Of a stretch of 64,000 nucleotides of DNA, positions 55,039 to 63,159 are shown piece by piece (within the stretch, counting starts at the first letter, position 1; each line of letters begins with the position of its first letter). The notes beneath the pieces were generated by a model. The model saw only the letters and a list, made by a program, of their open reading frames with translations. It was not told where the DNA came from and searched no databases. Origin of the DNA: JANSYA01 sp965243385 (GTDB lineage: Bacteria; Spirochaetota; Leptospiria; Leptospirales; Leptonemataceae). The stretch is from contig CBDEUV010000002.1 in assembly GCA_965243385.1 (NCBI GenBank), positions 248,001-312,000 of the forward strand, in the 5' to 3' direction. The translations under genes and the position numbers were made by a program.

Positions 55039-58000
55039 GTGGGTTCGTCATCACTGGTGCGGAATCATCGAACACCGGGCCGGACTGCTTCGTCCAACAA
55101 CGTTCTGTTCCGGCAATCGAAAGCAATTACACCGGCGTTAGTGCTGGCCGCGCTCCTGTTCTCGCACTGCGAACAGCGACAGGCTGCAACCATGCCCGAA
55201 GCGAAAGCCGGCCTGCTGGATTTACGTGAATGGGATTTCGAACAGGACGGCCACATCCGCCTGGACGGTGAGTGGCTATTTAACTGGGGCAGTTTCGACA
55301 TCGCCCCGGAAACCGCGATGATCGCGCAAGTTCCCGGCGTCTGGACCGAATTACCCGACCCCGGCGCTTCCGGAAACGGCAAGCTGCCGGCGCACGGCTT
55401 CGGTGTATATCGCCTGCGCATTCTGCTGCCCGGCGAACAACGACTGGTTTTCAAGACCCTCGATGTATCCACCGCTTATGATTTGCTGGTGAATGGAGAA
55501 TCACTGGCCCGGGCCGGCCGGGTCGGAAGCACCGCGATGGAAACCCGGGCCGGTTCCGTGCCCACGCTCAGCGAACCGCGGACCCTGGGCCCCGTCATTG
55601 ACCTGACGATTCGCGCGGCGAATTTCGACGAACGCAACGGGGGCGTCTGGGACAGCGTGCGAATGGGCAGGCCCGCCGACTTGCGTACCTACACGCGCAT
55701 GCGCGAATGGTCCGATATCACTCTCTTCGCCGGCTTTCAGATCATCGGTCTTTATTATCTGGTGCTCTTTCTACTGCAGCGCAGCGAGCGCAGCGGATTG
55801 TTCTTCGGTTTATTCTGTATGATTCTGGCGTTGCGGGTCGTCATCGTCGGCGAACGCACAATTTTTCAAATGCTGCCGGACCTCGACTGGATGACGGCGA
55901 TGGCGATCGCCTTCGCTTCGATCTTCGCGGCCAACGCCGCTTTCATCGCCTATATGCGCTGCCTCTTCGCGGAGGAGTTCCAGAAGCGTCACGCGCGAAT
56001 CGCCGACGTGTATATCGGCGCCCTCCTCGTTCTGGTTCTGGCCGTCGCTCTTACGCCGATGCGTATCTTCGCGTTTACGCTGGACGCCTGGATCATTATT
56101 ACTCTGGCGGGGAGCCTCTGGCTCGTTCAGCGCCTGGGGACGGCGACCCTGCGCGGACGCGAAGGAGCGGGCATCGCTCTTGTATCGGTTACGGTGATGT
56201 ATCTGCTGGCCGTTTGCGACGGCCTGAATACGGCTCTGAATTTACAGCTTCCCTATATTGCGCGGTACGGGTTTCTATTTTTCTTATGCAGCCAGACTTT
56301 CGTCTTCGCCCGGCGTTATGTGAATACCCAACAGGTCGCCGTGGACCTGGCTGACGAACTGGATCAGAAAAACCGGCAGTTGGTTTCCGTCGACCGCATG
56401 AAAGACGAATTTCTGGCCAATACTTCACACGAGCTGCGTTCGCCTCTGCAGGGGATCATCGGCATCGCTGATAGCCTCAAACGGGGCGCCGGCGGCGCGG
56501 TCACCGGCGAGACCGCGCGACAATTGGAGCATATTGTCCGCAGCGGTCGCCGCCTGACGAACCTGGTGAACGACCTGCTGGACTTTTCTCGACTACAAAA
56601 CCGGGACAGCGCGCCCATCGAACTGTATCGTTCTGCAGTCGACCTGCACGCGGCGACGGCGGCCGTCCTGGAGCTCAACTGGCCTCGCATGCCAGACCGG
56701 ATCGAATTGATAAACGACGTGCCGCTGGATCTGCCGCCGGTGTTCGCCGACGAGGATCGAATTCAACAGATTCTGCATAACCTGGTCGAGAACGCCATTA
56801 AGTTCACGAGGGCCGGCAGCGTGCGGATCAGCGCGTCCGTCAGCCCGCAGCAGGGAATGGCGGTACTGGCGGTCGAAGATAGCGGCATCGGTATCGCGCC
56901 TCAAGATCAAGAACGCGTATTCACGCCGTTCGTACAGATCGACGGAGGTATCGATCGATCGCGTGGCGGAACCGGAATCGGCCTGTCCATTATTCGCGAG
57001 CTGGTCCGGCGCCATGGCGGTCAGATTCAGCTGGAATCCGACGGCCAGAGCGGCTCGCGATTTACAATTACTTTGCCGCTGGCCTACGGGAGCGAAGCGC
57101 CAGACGAAGCATCCCGGAAAGCTTCGAGCGAAAACGAGATCGGCGATCCGCCCCCCCGGCCACCAGACCCCACGGGCACGAAAACGCCCCCTTTGGGTTT
57201 TCCCGCGAGCGAACCGGATAAACAGGCGGGCGCCCGAACGATCGAACACGAAGCGACCGAAGGCGGACGCATACTGATCGTTGACGACGATCCGGTCATT
57301 CGCCAGGTGATGCAAAATTATCTGCGGCTGGCTGGCTATCATTCGGAAGAAGCCGTAGACGGCGAAGCCGCGCTGGCGACGCTCCGAATAGACCCCGAAT
57401 TCGACGCTGTCGTTCTGGACGTGATGATGCCCCGCATCTCCGGATTTGACGTCTGCCGCGAGTTGCGCAAACAACACAACGCGCTCGACTTGCCGGTTCT
57501 CATGGCCACGGCCAGAGATCGCAACGAGGATCTGGTCGCCGCGCTGAATGCGGGCGCAAACGACTATCTGGTCAAACCTATCGAACGCGAAGAATTCCTG
57601 CTTCGCCTGCGTAATTTACTACAGGTTCGCCGGGCGCATCAGACCGAGAGCCGCTACCGCAGTTCCCTGCAACAGGCGGTCAAATCCGAACGAGATCGGA
57701 TGAACGCCAATCTCCACGATCACCTGGGCGCGCAACTCGTCGATTTACGCCTGCTTTCCCGTCAGCTCGTCCAGGATGATTCGCGAAATCCGGACCTGAT
57801 CGTGCGTCTGGACGACGAGATTAAAAAAACCGCCGCCGCCCTGCGGGAACAGATGCTCTTCAGCGAAGATCTGGATCTCCTGTCCGAAGATTTTCCGGGC
57901 GGAATCCGACTGCTGCTGATGCGCCGGTATATGAGCGCGGACCGGGAGCTGAACTTCGCCTGGAAAGGAATACCAAATCCGGGGGAGATGCTGGATAGCG

Positions 58001-58284
58001 ATCGGCGCGCGGCGCTCTACGCGGTCATCAAAGAGATCGTCACGAATGATCTGAAGTACGGTCGGGACACTCCTGAGTGGACATTCGATCTGAATCCACA
58101 GCGCTTACAGATAACTCTGAAGTCCATCACGACCTACAGCCTGTCGGATCACGGCAGCGGTCGCGGCACCCGCAATATCGTCCTGCGAGCGGCGAAGCTG
58201 GGCGGCTCCGTTATGCACTACATGGAAGGCACCCGGATTGTGATTCAGCTTGAGTTTCCCGTGCTTATTGCGGCCCGCGAGTAA
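55039..58284 (+). CDS. 7TMR-DISM hybrid kinase with two kinase cores
   Basis: A very large sensor, 1081 residues from GTG 55039. Lipobox-like LLFSHC comes first. A periplasmic jelly-roll-like domain (about 60-215; LDGEWLFNWGSF) is followed by seven helices (about 225-430). Next is a HisKA domain with His464 (NTSHELRSPLQG) and HATPase (N-box LVENAIKFT; G-boxes EDSGIGI and GTGIGLSI), then a 50-residue Pro/Ser linker and a receiver with Asp794 (VVLDVMMP). The last 230 residues carry a second HisKA_3-like kinase, His893 in NLHDHLGAQLVDLRLL, with an HATPase end reading GRGTRNIVLRAAKLGGS. Phosphate may pass from the first to the second core. Confidence 0.85.
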   Translation: MGSSSLVRNHRTPGRTASSNNVLFRQSKAITPALVLAALLFSHCEQRQAATMPEAKAGLLDLREWDFEQDGHIRLDGEWLFNWGSFDIAPETAMIAQVPGVWTELPDPGASGNGKLPAHGFGVYRLRILLPGEQRLVFKTLDVSTAYDLLVNGESLARAGRVGSTAMETRAGSVPTLSEPRTLGPVIDLTIRAANFDERNGGVWDSVRMGRPADLRTYTRMREWSDITLFAGFQIIGLYYLVLFLLQRSERSGLFFGLFCMILALRVVIVGERTIFQMLPDLDWMTAMAIAFASIFAANAAFIAYMRCLFAEEFQKRHARIADVYIGALLVLVLAVALTPMRIFAFTLDAWIIITLAGSLWLVQRLGTATLRGREGAGIALVSVTVMYLLAVCDGLNTALNLQLPYIARYGFLFFLCSQTFVFARRYVNTQQVAVDLADELDQKNRQLVSVDRMKDEFLANTSHELRSPLQGIIGIADSLKRGAGGAVTGETARQLEHIVRSGRRLTNLVNDLLDFSRLQNRDSAPIELYRSAVDLHAATAAVLELNWPRMPDRIELINDVPLDLPPVFADEDRIQQILHNLVENAIKFTRAGSVRISASVSPQQGMAVLAVEDSGIGIAPQDQERVFTPFVQIDGGIDRSRGGTGIGLSIIRELVRRHGGQIQLESDGQSGSRFTITLPLAYGSEAPDEASRKASSENEIGDPPPRPPDPTGTKTPPLGFPASEPDKQAGARTIEHEATEGGRILIVDDDPVIRQVMQNYLRLAGYHSEEAVDGEAALATLRIDPEFDAVVLDVMMPRISGFDVCRELRKQHNALDLPVLMATARDRNEDLVAALNAGANDYLVKPIEREEFLLRLRNLLQVRRAHQTESRYRSSLQQAVKSERDRMNANLHDHLGAQLVDLRLLSRQLVQDDSRNPDLIVRLDDEIKKTAAALREQMLFSEDLDLLSEDFPGGIRLLLMRRYMSADRELNFAWKGIPNPGEMLDSDRRAALYAVIKEIVTNDLKYGRDTPEWTFDLNPQRLQITLKSITTYSLSDHGSGRGTRNIVLRAAKLGGSVMHYMEGTRIVIQLEFPVLIAARE

Positions 58285-58300
58285 CAGACCAGATCGCTGT

Positions 58301-58441
58301 CCCGGAACGGACGGAGTACCGTATGTTCCGGGCTCGCAGGACCGAGCGATACCGCTCGTTCCGGGCACGCAGGAACCTACGGAGTACCGTATGTTCCTGA
58401 CTCGCCGGATCTCGCGTTACCGCTCGTTCCGGCTGAGTTGT
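58301..58441. repeat. Tandem 68-bp hairpin repeat (two copies, covarying arms)
   Basis: Two copies (58306-58373 and 58374-58441) of a 68-bp unit begin with AACGGACGGAGTACCGTATG and AACCTACGGAGTACCGTATG. Each forms a nested hairpin: outer arms CCCGGAAC/GTTCCGGG (58301-58308, 58325-58332) in copy one and AGGAAC/GTTCCT (58371-58376, 58393-58398) in copy two, around inner ACGG-AGTA-CCGT. Compensating changes in the outer arms keep pairing. Copy one has a further CGAGCG/CGCTCG stem (58343-58358). The gap between the hybrid kinase and the FecR gene holds nothing else I can name. Confidence 0.75.
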
Positions 58442-58527
58442 CGTTTGTTCCCGGAAGGCTCCGCTGGTTCGGTCTTGCTTGCAATAATCGAACATTGCGT
58501 CTATAGTCGCTTCAGGAGTTAAGCCTC

Positions 58528-59292
58528 ATGAGTTTTGATAAACAACCGAATCGCACGCGTTCGCGCCACCTGCGATTCGCTGGAATTTGCAGCCTGTCCC
58601 TGGTCCTCCTGGGCGGGATCTATCTGGCGGCCAACGAGGCCGTGCAGGCCGAAAAGAATAGCGCCCGGGTGGTCCGGCTGCTGGGTAAGGCGCGGGTCAA
58701 GAGCGCCGGAGACGAAAAATGGCGTCCTCTGCGCGTGGGTTCGATGGTCAAAAACGGCGACAGTCTGGAGACCGGGGCCAATTCGCAGATGATTCTGCGC
58801 TACCGTTCCATCGAGATGCGTCTGGGGCCGAATACCAAAACCCGTCTGGACGCGCTCGTCGGGCCGAAACAGTCCACGAAGGTTCACGTTTCGCAGGGCT
58901 ATAGCTGGTTTAACGTCAAGAAAGGCAAAGTCAAAGGCCCCGTGAATTTTCGGGTCACCACTCCGACTGCCATCGCCTCGGTCCGCGGCACCAAATTCTC
59001 CGTCGTAGAAGATGAAGACGGTGCCGTATCGTGCGTATGCGAAGGCAAGGTCGACACCCAGGCTGCGGGCGCGTCGGGCGGCGAGAAACGCGCGGTGCCC
59101 GGCGACTCGCACTCGTATACAAAAGAGGGCGCGCGTCAGGAAAAAGACTTTGCGAAATACTTTCGCGGACTCAAAGTCGACCGCAGCTTCCAGAAGCTGA
59201 TCGATTCCGACGAACGCCTGAGCTACTGCGCCTCCTGCCATACGATGACCGACCTGGCGACGGACAAAAGCCCGGATCCGGCCGACTATTAA
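58528..59292 (+). CDS. FecR-domain protein with C-terminal haem-binding CxxCH motif (1)
   Basis: A 254-residue exported protein. Signal anchor about 16-40, then a FecR domain (about 50-170) with the hallmark TPTAIASVRGTKF and a preceding beta region (VKNGDSLETGANSQMIL). The tail (from about 185) ends with YCASCHTMTDLATD, in which Cys234/Cys237/His238 form a CxxCH. That motif covalently holds c-type haem in secreted proteins. Its paralogue at 59359 has the same ending. An AGGAG site lies 9 bases before the ATG. FecR domains usually sense or anchor in the envelope; haem attachment is the unusual part. Confidence 0.8.
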   Translation: MSFDKQPNRTRSRHLRFAGICSLSLVLLGGIYLAANEAVQAEKNSARVVRLLGKARVKSAGDEKWRPLRVGSMVKNGDSLETGANSQMILRYRSIEMRLGPNTKTRLDALVGPKQSTKVHVSQGYSWFNVKKGKVKGPVNFRVTTPTAIASVRGTKFSVVEDEDGAVSCVCEGKVDTQAAGASGGEKRAVPGDSHSYTKEGARQEKDFAKYFRGLKVDRSFQKLIDSDERLSYCASCHTMTDLATDKSPDPADY

Positions 59293-59323
59293 GGCGGGAT
59301 TCTAAGGCATCGCCAACGAACGT

Positions 59324-59345
59324 CCGGGAGCCGGCCAGCTCCCGG
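59324..59345 (+). repeat. Intercistronic hairpin between the two FecR genes
   Basis: CCGGGAGC (59324-59331) and GCTCCCGG (59338-59345) are perfect 8-bp arms around a 6-base loop, in the 66-bp gap. No T-run follows. May stabilise or partly end the upstream transcript. Confidence 0.55.
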
Positions 59346-59358
59346 GCGAATTTGATGA

Positions 59359-60153
59359 GTGGAACCGAACTCGTTGTCTAAAAAACTATCCTATCTTAAA
59401 CCTAAACTTTTCGCCGGCCTGTGCGCGGTCTCTCTGGGACTCTGTGCGGCCGGCTATTTCTGGTTACGAGAATCCGCCGAACTGTACGCGCAGAGCGACC
59501 CGGCGCGGATTGTGCGTCTGTTGGGTAAGGCCCGGATCAAGAGCTCGGCTTCCGCGAAACCGGACAACTGGCGACCGGCGAAGATCGGCGATTATGTACG
59601 CAACGGCGATCTAATCGAAACCGGTCCCGGCTCACGGCTGATCATCCAGCATCGCGGAACGCAGATCCGACTCGCCGCCCGGACCCAGACCCGCCTGGAC
59701 AACCTGCTCGATCGCGGCCGGGAATCGCGGGTGCATTTGCAAAAGGGCTTCGCCTGGTTTCAGGTGAACGGCAAGCGTTCGCCGCGCGGCTTTCGCGTGA
59801 CGACGCCGACCGCCATCGCCTCGGTGCGCGGAACTAAATTCTCGCTGGCCGAAACCGATCAGGGCGCGCTGTCCTGCGTCTGCGAAGGAGTTGTCGATAT
59901 GCGTTCGACCGGCGGCGGCGGAGCGCGGGCGGCCCGAAATCGCGCGGACCAGGTAGCCGCGGGCGCATCCTATACCTACAACGAAGACGGCAGCAAACTC
60001 GCCAAAGATTTTACCGCTTATTTTCGCGGCCTCAAAGCGGACCGCAGCTTTCAGTCTCAGGTCCTGAAAGACAATCGCCTGAACTACTGCAAGACCTGTC
60101 ATCGCATGACGAATCTCGCGACCGATAACAGCCCGGACCCCCGGGATTACTGA
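59359..60153 (+). CDS. FecR-domain protein with C-terminal haem-binding CxxCH motif (2)
   Basis: A 264-residue paralogue of the gene before it, with the same plan: signal anchor (about 13-35), FecR domain (TPTAIASVRGTKF again) and a C-terminal YCKTCHRMTNLATD holding Cys244/Cys247/His248. The last 12 residues (ATDNSPDPRDY) match the paralogue closely. The start is GTG 59359 or TTG 59374; I keep the first. The pair arose by duplication. It lies just before the copper chaperones PCuAC and Sco. Confidence 0.8.
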   Translation: MEPNSLSKKLSYLKPKLFAGLCAVSLGLCAAGYFWLRESAELYAQSDPARIVRLLGKARIKSSASAKPDNWRPAKIGDYVRNGDLIETGPGSRLIIQHRGTQIRLAARTQTRLDNLLDRGRESRVHLQKGFAWFQVNGKRSPRGFRVTTPTAIASVRGTKFSLAETDQGALSCVCEGVVDMRSTGGGGARAARNRADQVAAGASYTYNEDGSKLAKDFTAYFRGLKADRSFQSQVLKDNRLNYCKTCHRMTNLATDNSPDPRDY

Positions 60154-60299
60154 AACCGGACCGGCGCCGATTTCGCGCAGGATCCCCCAAAAGTAATTCG
60201 TATGATTCGCATAACTCGAAAAGCCGAAAGAGCGAATATCATAGGCCGCGGCGCGAAAGCGGGTTGACCCAAAGGGCGGTCGGCGGAGCCTTTCCGCAC

Positions 60300-60833
60300 A
60301 TGGCCAGACTGAATTTTGCAACCGCACTCATCGGAGCGTTCGCGCTCGCTTTCGCCGTATTCGCAGGCACCGGCTGCGACCCGAACCCGGGCGATCACGG
60401 CTCCTCCGGGGGGGATTATAACGCCGCCGGCACGCTGGGCGCAATCGAAGACGCTCCGGCCGACCAGCTGAGCGCTCATGCCCCCCGCATTCGAGCGGTG
60501 CCCCCTGGAGTGCGCATCACTGCGGCTTATATGCAGCTCGCCAATCGCACGAACGCCGACGACCGCCTGGTCGCTGTGCGCATGGCCGGCGCCGGCCGGG
60601 TGGAGATTCACGAAACCGTGGTCGACGACGAGGGAGTGATGCGCATGCGGCCCCTCGAAGCGGGATTGCCGCTGCCCGCAGGAACCATCACCGAACTGAA
60701 ACCGGGCGGCGCGCATATCATGCTCATGCAGTTGCAGCTCGAACCGCAGGCCGGCGAAACCATCGCGCTGGATTGCGATTTCGCGGTCGCGGGCACCCGC
60801 CGGATTGAGGCGCGGGTTTTCGACGCGCAATAA
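60300..60833 (+). CDS. PCuAC-type periplasmic copper chaperone lipoprotein
   Basis: A 177-residue lipoprotein (lipobox GTGC, Cys26). A PCu(A)C domain carries His104 (VEIHETVV), Met114/Met116, His139 and Met141 (AHIMLM), the ligands that bind Cu(I) and deliver it to cytochrome oxidase Cu(A) sites. The loop between the first His and the Met is one residue longer than canonical. I used ATG 60300 (a longer frame begins at 60264). The Sco gene follows after 31 bp. Confidence 0.9.
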   Translation: MARLNFATALIGAFALAFAVFAGTGCDPNPGDHGSSGGDYNAAGTLGAIEDAPADQLSAHAPRIRAVPPGVRITAAYMQLANRTNADDRLVAVRMAGAGRVEIHETVVDDEGVMRMRPLEAGLPLPAGTITELKPGGAHIMLMQLQLEPQAGETIALDCDFAVAGTRRIEARVFDAQ

Positions 60834-60864
60834 ACCGAAGCGAAAACAAGAGAGGCGGATCTTA

Positions 60865-61527
60865 GTGAATCATCGAGCGTGTTATTATCGGAGCATGGGG
60901 CGCCGCGCGGCGCTCGCGGGAGCGTTGAGTATCGTTATGGCCGCGGCATTCGGAGCGTGCGATCCCAACGCGGGCGAATTGCGCGATTTCGAAGTCGATT
61001 CGCGCATCGAACTCACGGATCAAAACGGCCGGCCTTTCTCGCTCGCCGCTCTCGATAACAAAACCGTACTGCTCTATTTCGGCTTCACCCACTGCCCGGA
61101 TTTTTGCCCGGCGACGCTGTCCAAATTAAAGAAGGTCTATCGCATCCTGGGCAATCGCTCGCGACACCTGCAGACCATCCTGATCACAGTGGACCCCGCC
61201 CGCGATACCCCCGCGAAACTCAAAAGCTACGTCGAATACTTCGACATTGACGCCCTGGGGCTGAGCGGAACTCCCGAAGAGATTGCAGAAGTGGCGGGCC
61301 GCTTCGGCGCCCATTACGAGCGACAGAGTCTGAACGGCGAAGCGGCCGCTCCGGCGATTCCCGAGGCGCCGCCCTCCGCTTCCGACCCTGACGCGCCCTA
61401 TACGGTCGATCATTCCACCGGACTCTATCTGATCGATTCAGAGGGCCGGGTGCGCCATGTATTCAAACACGGCGACAGCCCGCAGTTGATCGCGGAAACC
61501 CTGCAACTGATTCTGCCGTTCTTCTGA
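60865..61527 (+). CDS. SCO1/SenC-type copper-binding lipoprotein
   Basis: A 220-residue thioredoxin-fold protein. Signal and lipobox FGAC (Cys32), then the copper-binding CxxxC (Cys77, Cys81 in HCPDFCP) and His183 (VDHSTG). It assembles the Cu(A) centre of cytochrome oxidase together with PCuAC. A proline/alanine-rich insert (160-176) interrupts the later part. I prefer GTG 60865, with AGAGG 9 bases upstream; ATG 60895 is an alternative. Confidence 0.9.
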   Translation: MNHRACYYRSMGRRAALAGALSIVMAAAFGACDPNAGELRDFEVDSRIELTDQNGRPFSLAALDNKTVLLYFGFTHCPDFCPATLSKLKKVYRILGNRSRHLQTILITVDPARDTPAKLKSYVEYFDIDALGLSGTPEEIAEVAGRFGAHYERQSLNGEAAAPAIPEAPPSASDPDAPYTVDHSTGLYLIDSEGRVRHVFKHGDSPQLIAETLQLILPFF

Positions 61528-61583
61528 TTCTATTGCCACGGATGATCCGGGATGGCGATCATGCGGCTAAGGCTGCGTACACA

Positions 61584-61619
61584 AAAAAACCGGCGGGATA
61601 AACATCCTCGCCGGTTTTT
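61584..61619. terminator. Bidirectional terminator between sco and rpsD
   Basis: AAAAACCGGCG pairs with CGCCGGTTTTT, with an inner GGAT/ATCC stem and AAAC loop. It serves the convergent Sco gene (stop 61527) and rpsD (stop 61642); the arms carry A- and T-runs on both sides. Confidence 0.85.
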
Positions 61620-61641
61620 CGCGGATGGCCGCAGTCGTCGC

Positions 61642-62256
61642 TTACAGACGCTGCGCGTAGTATTCAACGACGAGCTGTTCGTCGACCTGAATCGGAACGT
61701 CATCCCGAATGGGCAGAGTCGCCAGCGAACCTTTCATTTCGCCGTTATCCATGGTCAGATAAGACGGCAGGCGCAGAGCCGGCGCTTCCAGCGACGCGGT
61801 AATGCGATCGAGCTTTTTGCTTTTTTCGCGGACGGAAATCTCGTCGCCGATCTGGCAACGGTAGCTGGCCACGTCGACTTTCGCGCCGTTGACTTCGATA
61901 TGACCATGAGCCACGAGCTGACGGGCTGCGGGCACGGTCGGGGCCAGACCCAGACGAAAGACCACGTTGTCGAGACGTTGCTCCAGCAGGCGCAGCAGAA
62001 CCAGACCTGTGGGCTCGCGGGAGTTCTTGGCCATCACCAGCAGCTTCCGCAGCTGACGTTCGCCGATGCCGTAGTTGTAGCGCAACTTTTGCTTTTCGTA
62101 TAATTTCTTCTTGAATTCGCTGAATTTCTGGCGGCGGCTTTGCGCGCCCTGGCCCGGCGGATACGGGCGTTTTTGCGTCGACTTGCGGCTGAGTCCGGGC
62201 AGGGCTACACCGAGCCGGCGAACAATGCGAAGTCTGGGTCCTGAATAACGTGCCAT
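61642..62256 (-). CDS. rpsD: 30S ribosomal protein S4
   Basis: A 204-residue primary 16S rRNA-binding protein. Its start MARYSGPRLRIVRRLG and the S4 RNA-binding domain (RLDNVVFRLGLAPTVPAARQLVAHGHIEVNG, about 95-155) are characteristic. I used ATG 62256 instead of the frame opening at 62298. It stands alone here, not in an operon with rpsM/rpsK/rpoA, which occurs in some bacteria. A bidirectional terminator closes it. Confidence 0.95.
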   Translation of the reverse strand: MARYSGPRLRIVRRLGVALPGLSRKSTQKRPYPPGQGAQSRRQKFSEFKKKLYEKQKLRYNYGIGERQLRKLLVMAKNSREPTGLVLLRLLEQRLDNVVFRLGLAPTVPAARQLVAHGHIEVNGAKVDVASYRCQIGDEISVREKSKKLDRITASLEAPALRLPSYLTMDNGEMKGSLATLPIRDDVPIQVDEQLVVEYYAQRL

Positions 62257-62392
62257 GTGGTTTTCCACAAATTCAGAGGCGCTCCGGGTGTAAACCAAAT
62301 CTCGGGCTCAAATCCGGGTTTGAGGCCATTCCAGGCCGCTTTTTGTCGTTTTCTGGTTTATTTTTTCCGGCGCCTGTGCGCTGATCCCGGGG

Positions 62393-63091
62393 ATGTCCAA
62401 CTCCGCAGCTCAATCCCGACTTACAGCTCTGCGCTGGCGCTTCGAAAGCGAAGGCCGGCGTGCCGGCGCTCTCACCGCATGGGGGTTGCTCGGGCTGGGG
62501 ACCGCCGGCCTGGTTTTATTCTGCGCGTTTCTGAGCTACGCCTGGTCGGCGGTCGGCGCCACACCCGTTCCACCCCTGGCCCGCGGTTTTCTGTTCCTGC
62601 TGACGCTCGGCAGCCTGCTTTTGGCCGCATTCTTTTTCGTGCGCTCTCTGCTCGCTTCCGGCGCCGGCGAATATGCACCGCCGAACGAGCTGCGCTTAAA
62701 CCCGGGTCTGGCGTTTCTGGGAGTCGACAGCCCCGGCGACAGCAGCACGGCGGCCGCCCTGGAACGGCTCAGTACGCAGTACGGCGCGGCCGCGGGCTGG
62801 CAGAGCACGCGTAACGCGGTCCGGACTGCGGATCTCAGCACCGGCGGCTGGAGCCTGCTGGCCGCCACGGTCTTACTCGTGGCGCTGCTGGCCTGGATCT
62901 TTCTCGGCGGTACGCCTCTCGGACCCACCGAACGCGGCGACTGGCTGCAATTCGCTCGCTCCGGCCAGCCGGCAGAGATTTCCCAGGACCGTTCTCTCGT
63001 TCCCGCGACGGCCGGCTCCCCCGCTTTCCGCGGCAGCGAACTGGACGGGGCCTGCTGTCTCTTCGAAGACCGCCGTCCGACCAGGAATTAG
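62393..63091 (+). CDS. Hypothetical membrane protein
   Basis: A 232-residue protein with a basic N-terminus, two helices (about 28-52 and 62-85) and a third (about 152-172), separated by an Ala/Ser-rich soluble loop. The end (after 175) is poor in structure and finishes oddly with CCLFEDRRPTRN, so a frameshift or truncation is possible. No family recognised. It is divergent from rpsD and followed by cysK after 68 bp. Confidence 0.55.
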   Translation: MSNSAAQSRLTALRWRFESEGRRAGALTAWGLLGLGTAGLVLFCAFLSYAWSAVGATPVPPLARGFLFLLTLGSLLLAAFFFVRSLLASGAGEYAPPNELRLNPGLAFLGVDSPGDSSTAAALERLSTQYGAAAGWQSTRNAVRTADLSTGGWSLLAATVLLVALLAWIFLGGTPLGPTERGDWLQFARSGQPAEISQDRSLVPATAGSPAFRGSELDGACCLFEDRRPTRN

Positions 63092-63159
63092 CAGGAACCA
63101 GCAGGAAATAGCCGCGATTAAAGATTGACCCGGGGGATTTCCTACTAAATCTGTCGGAA

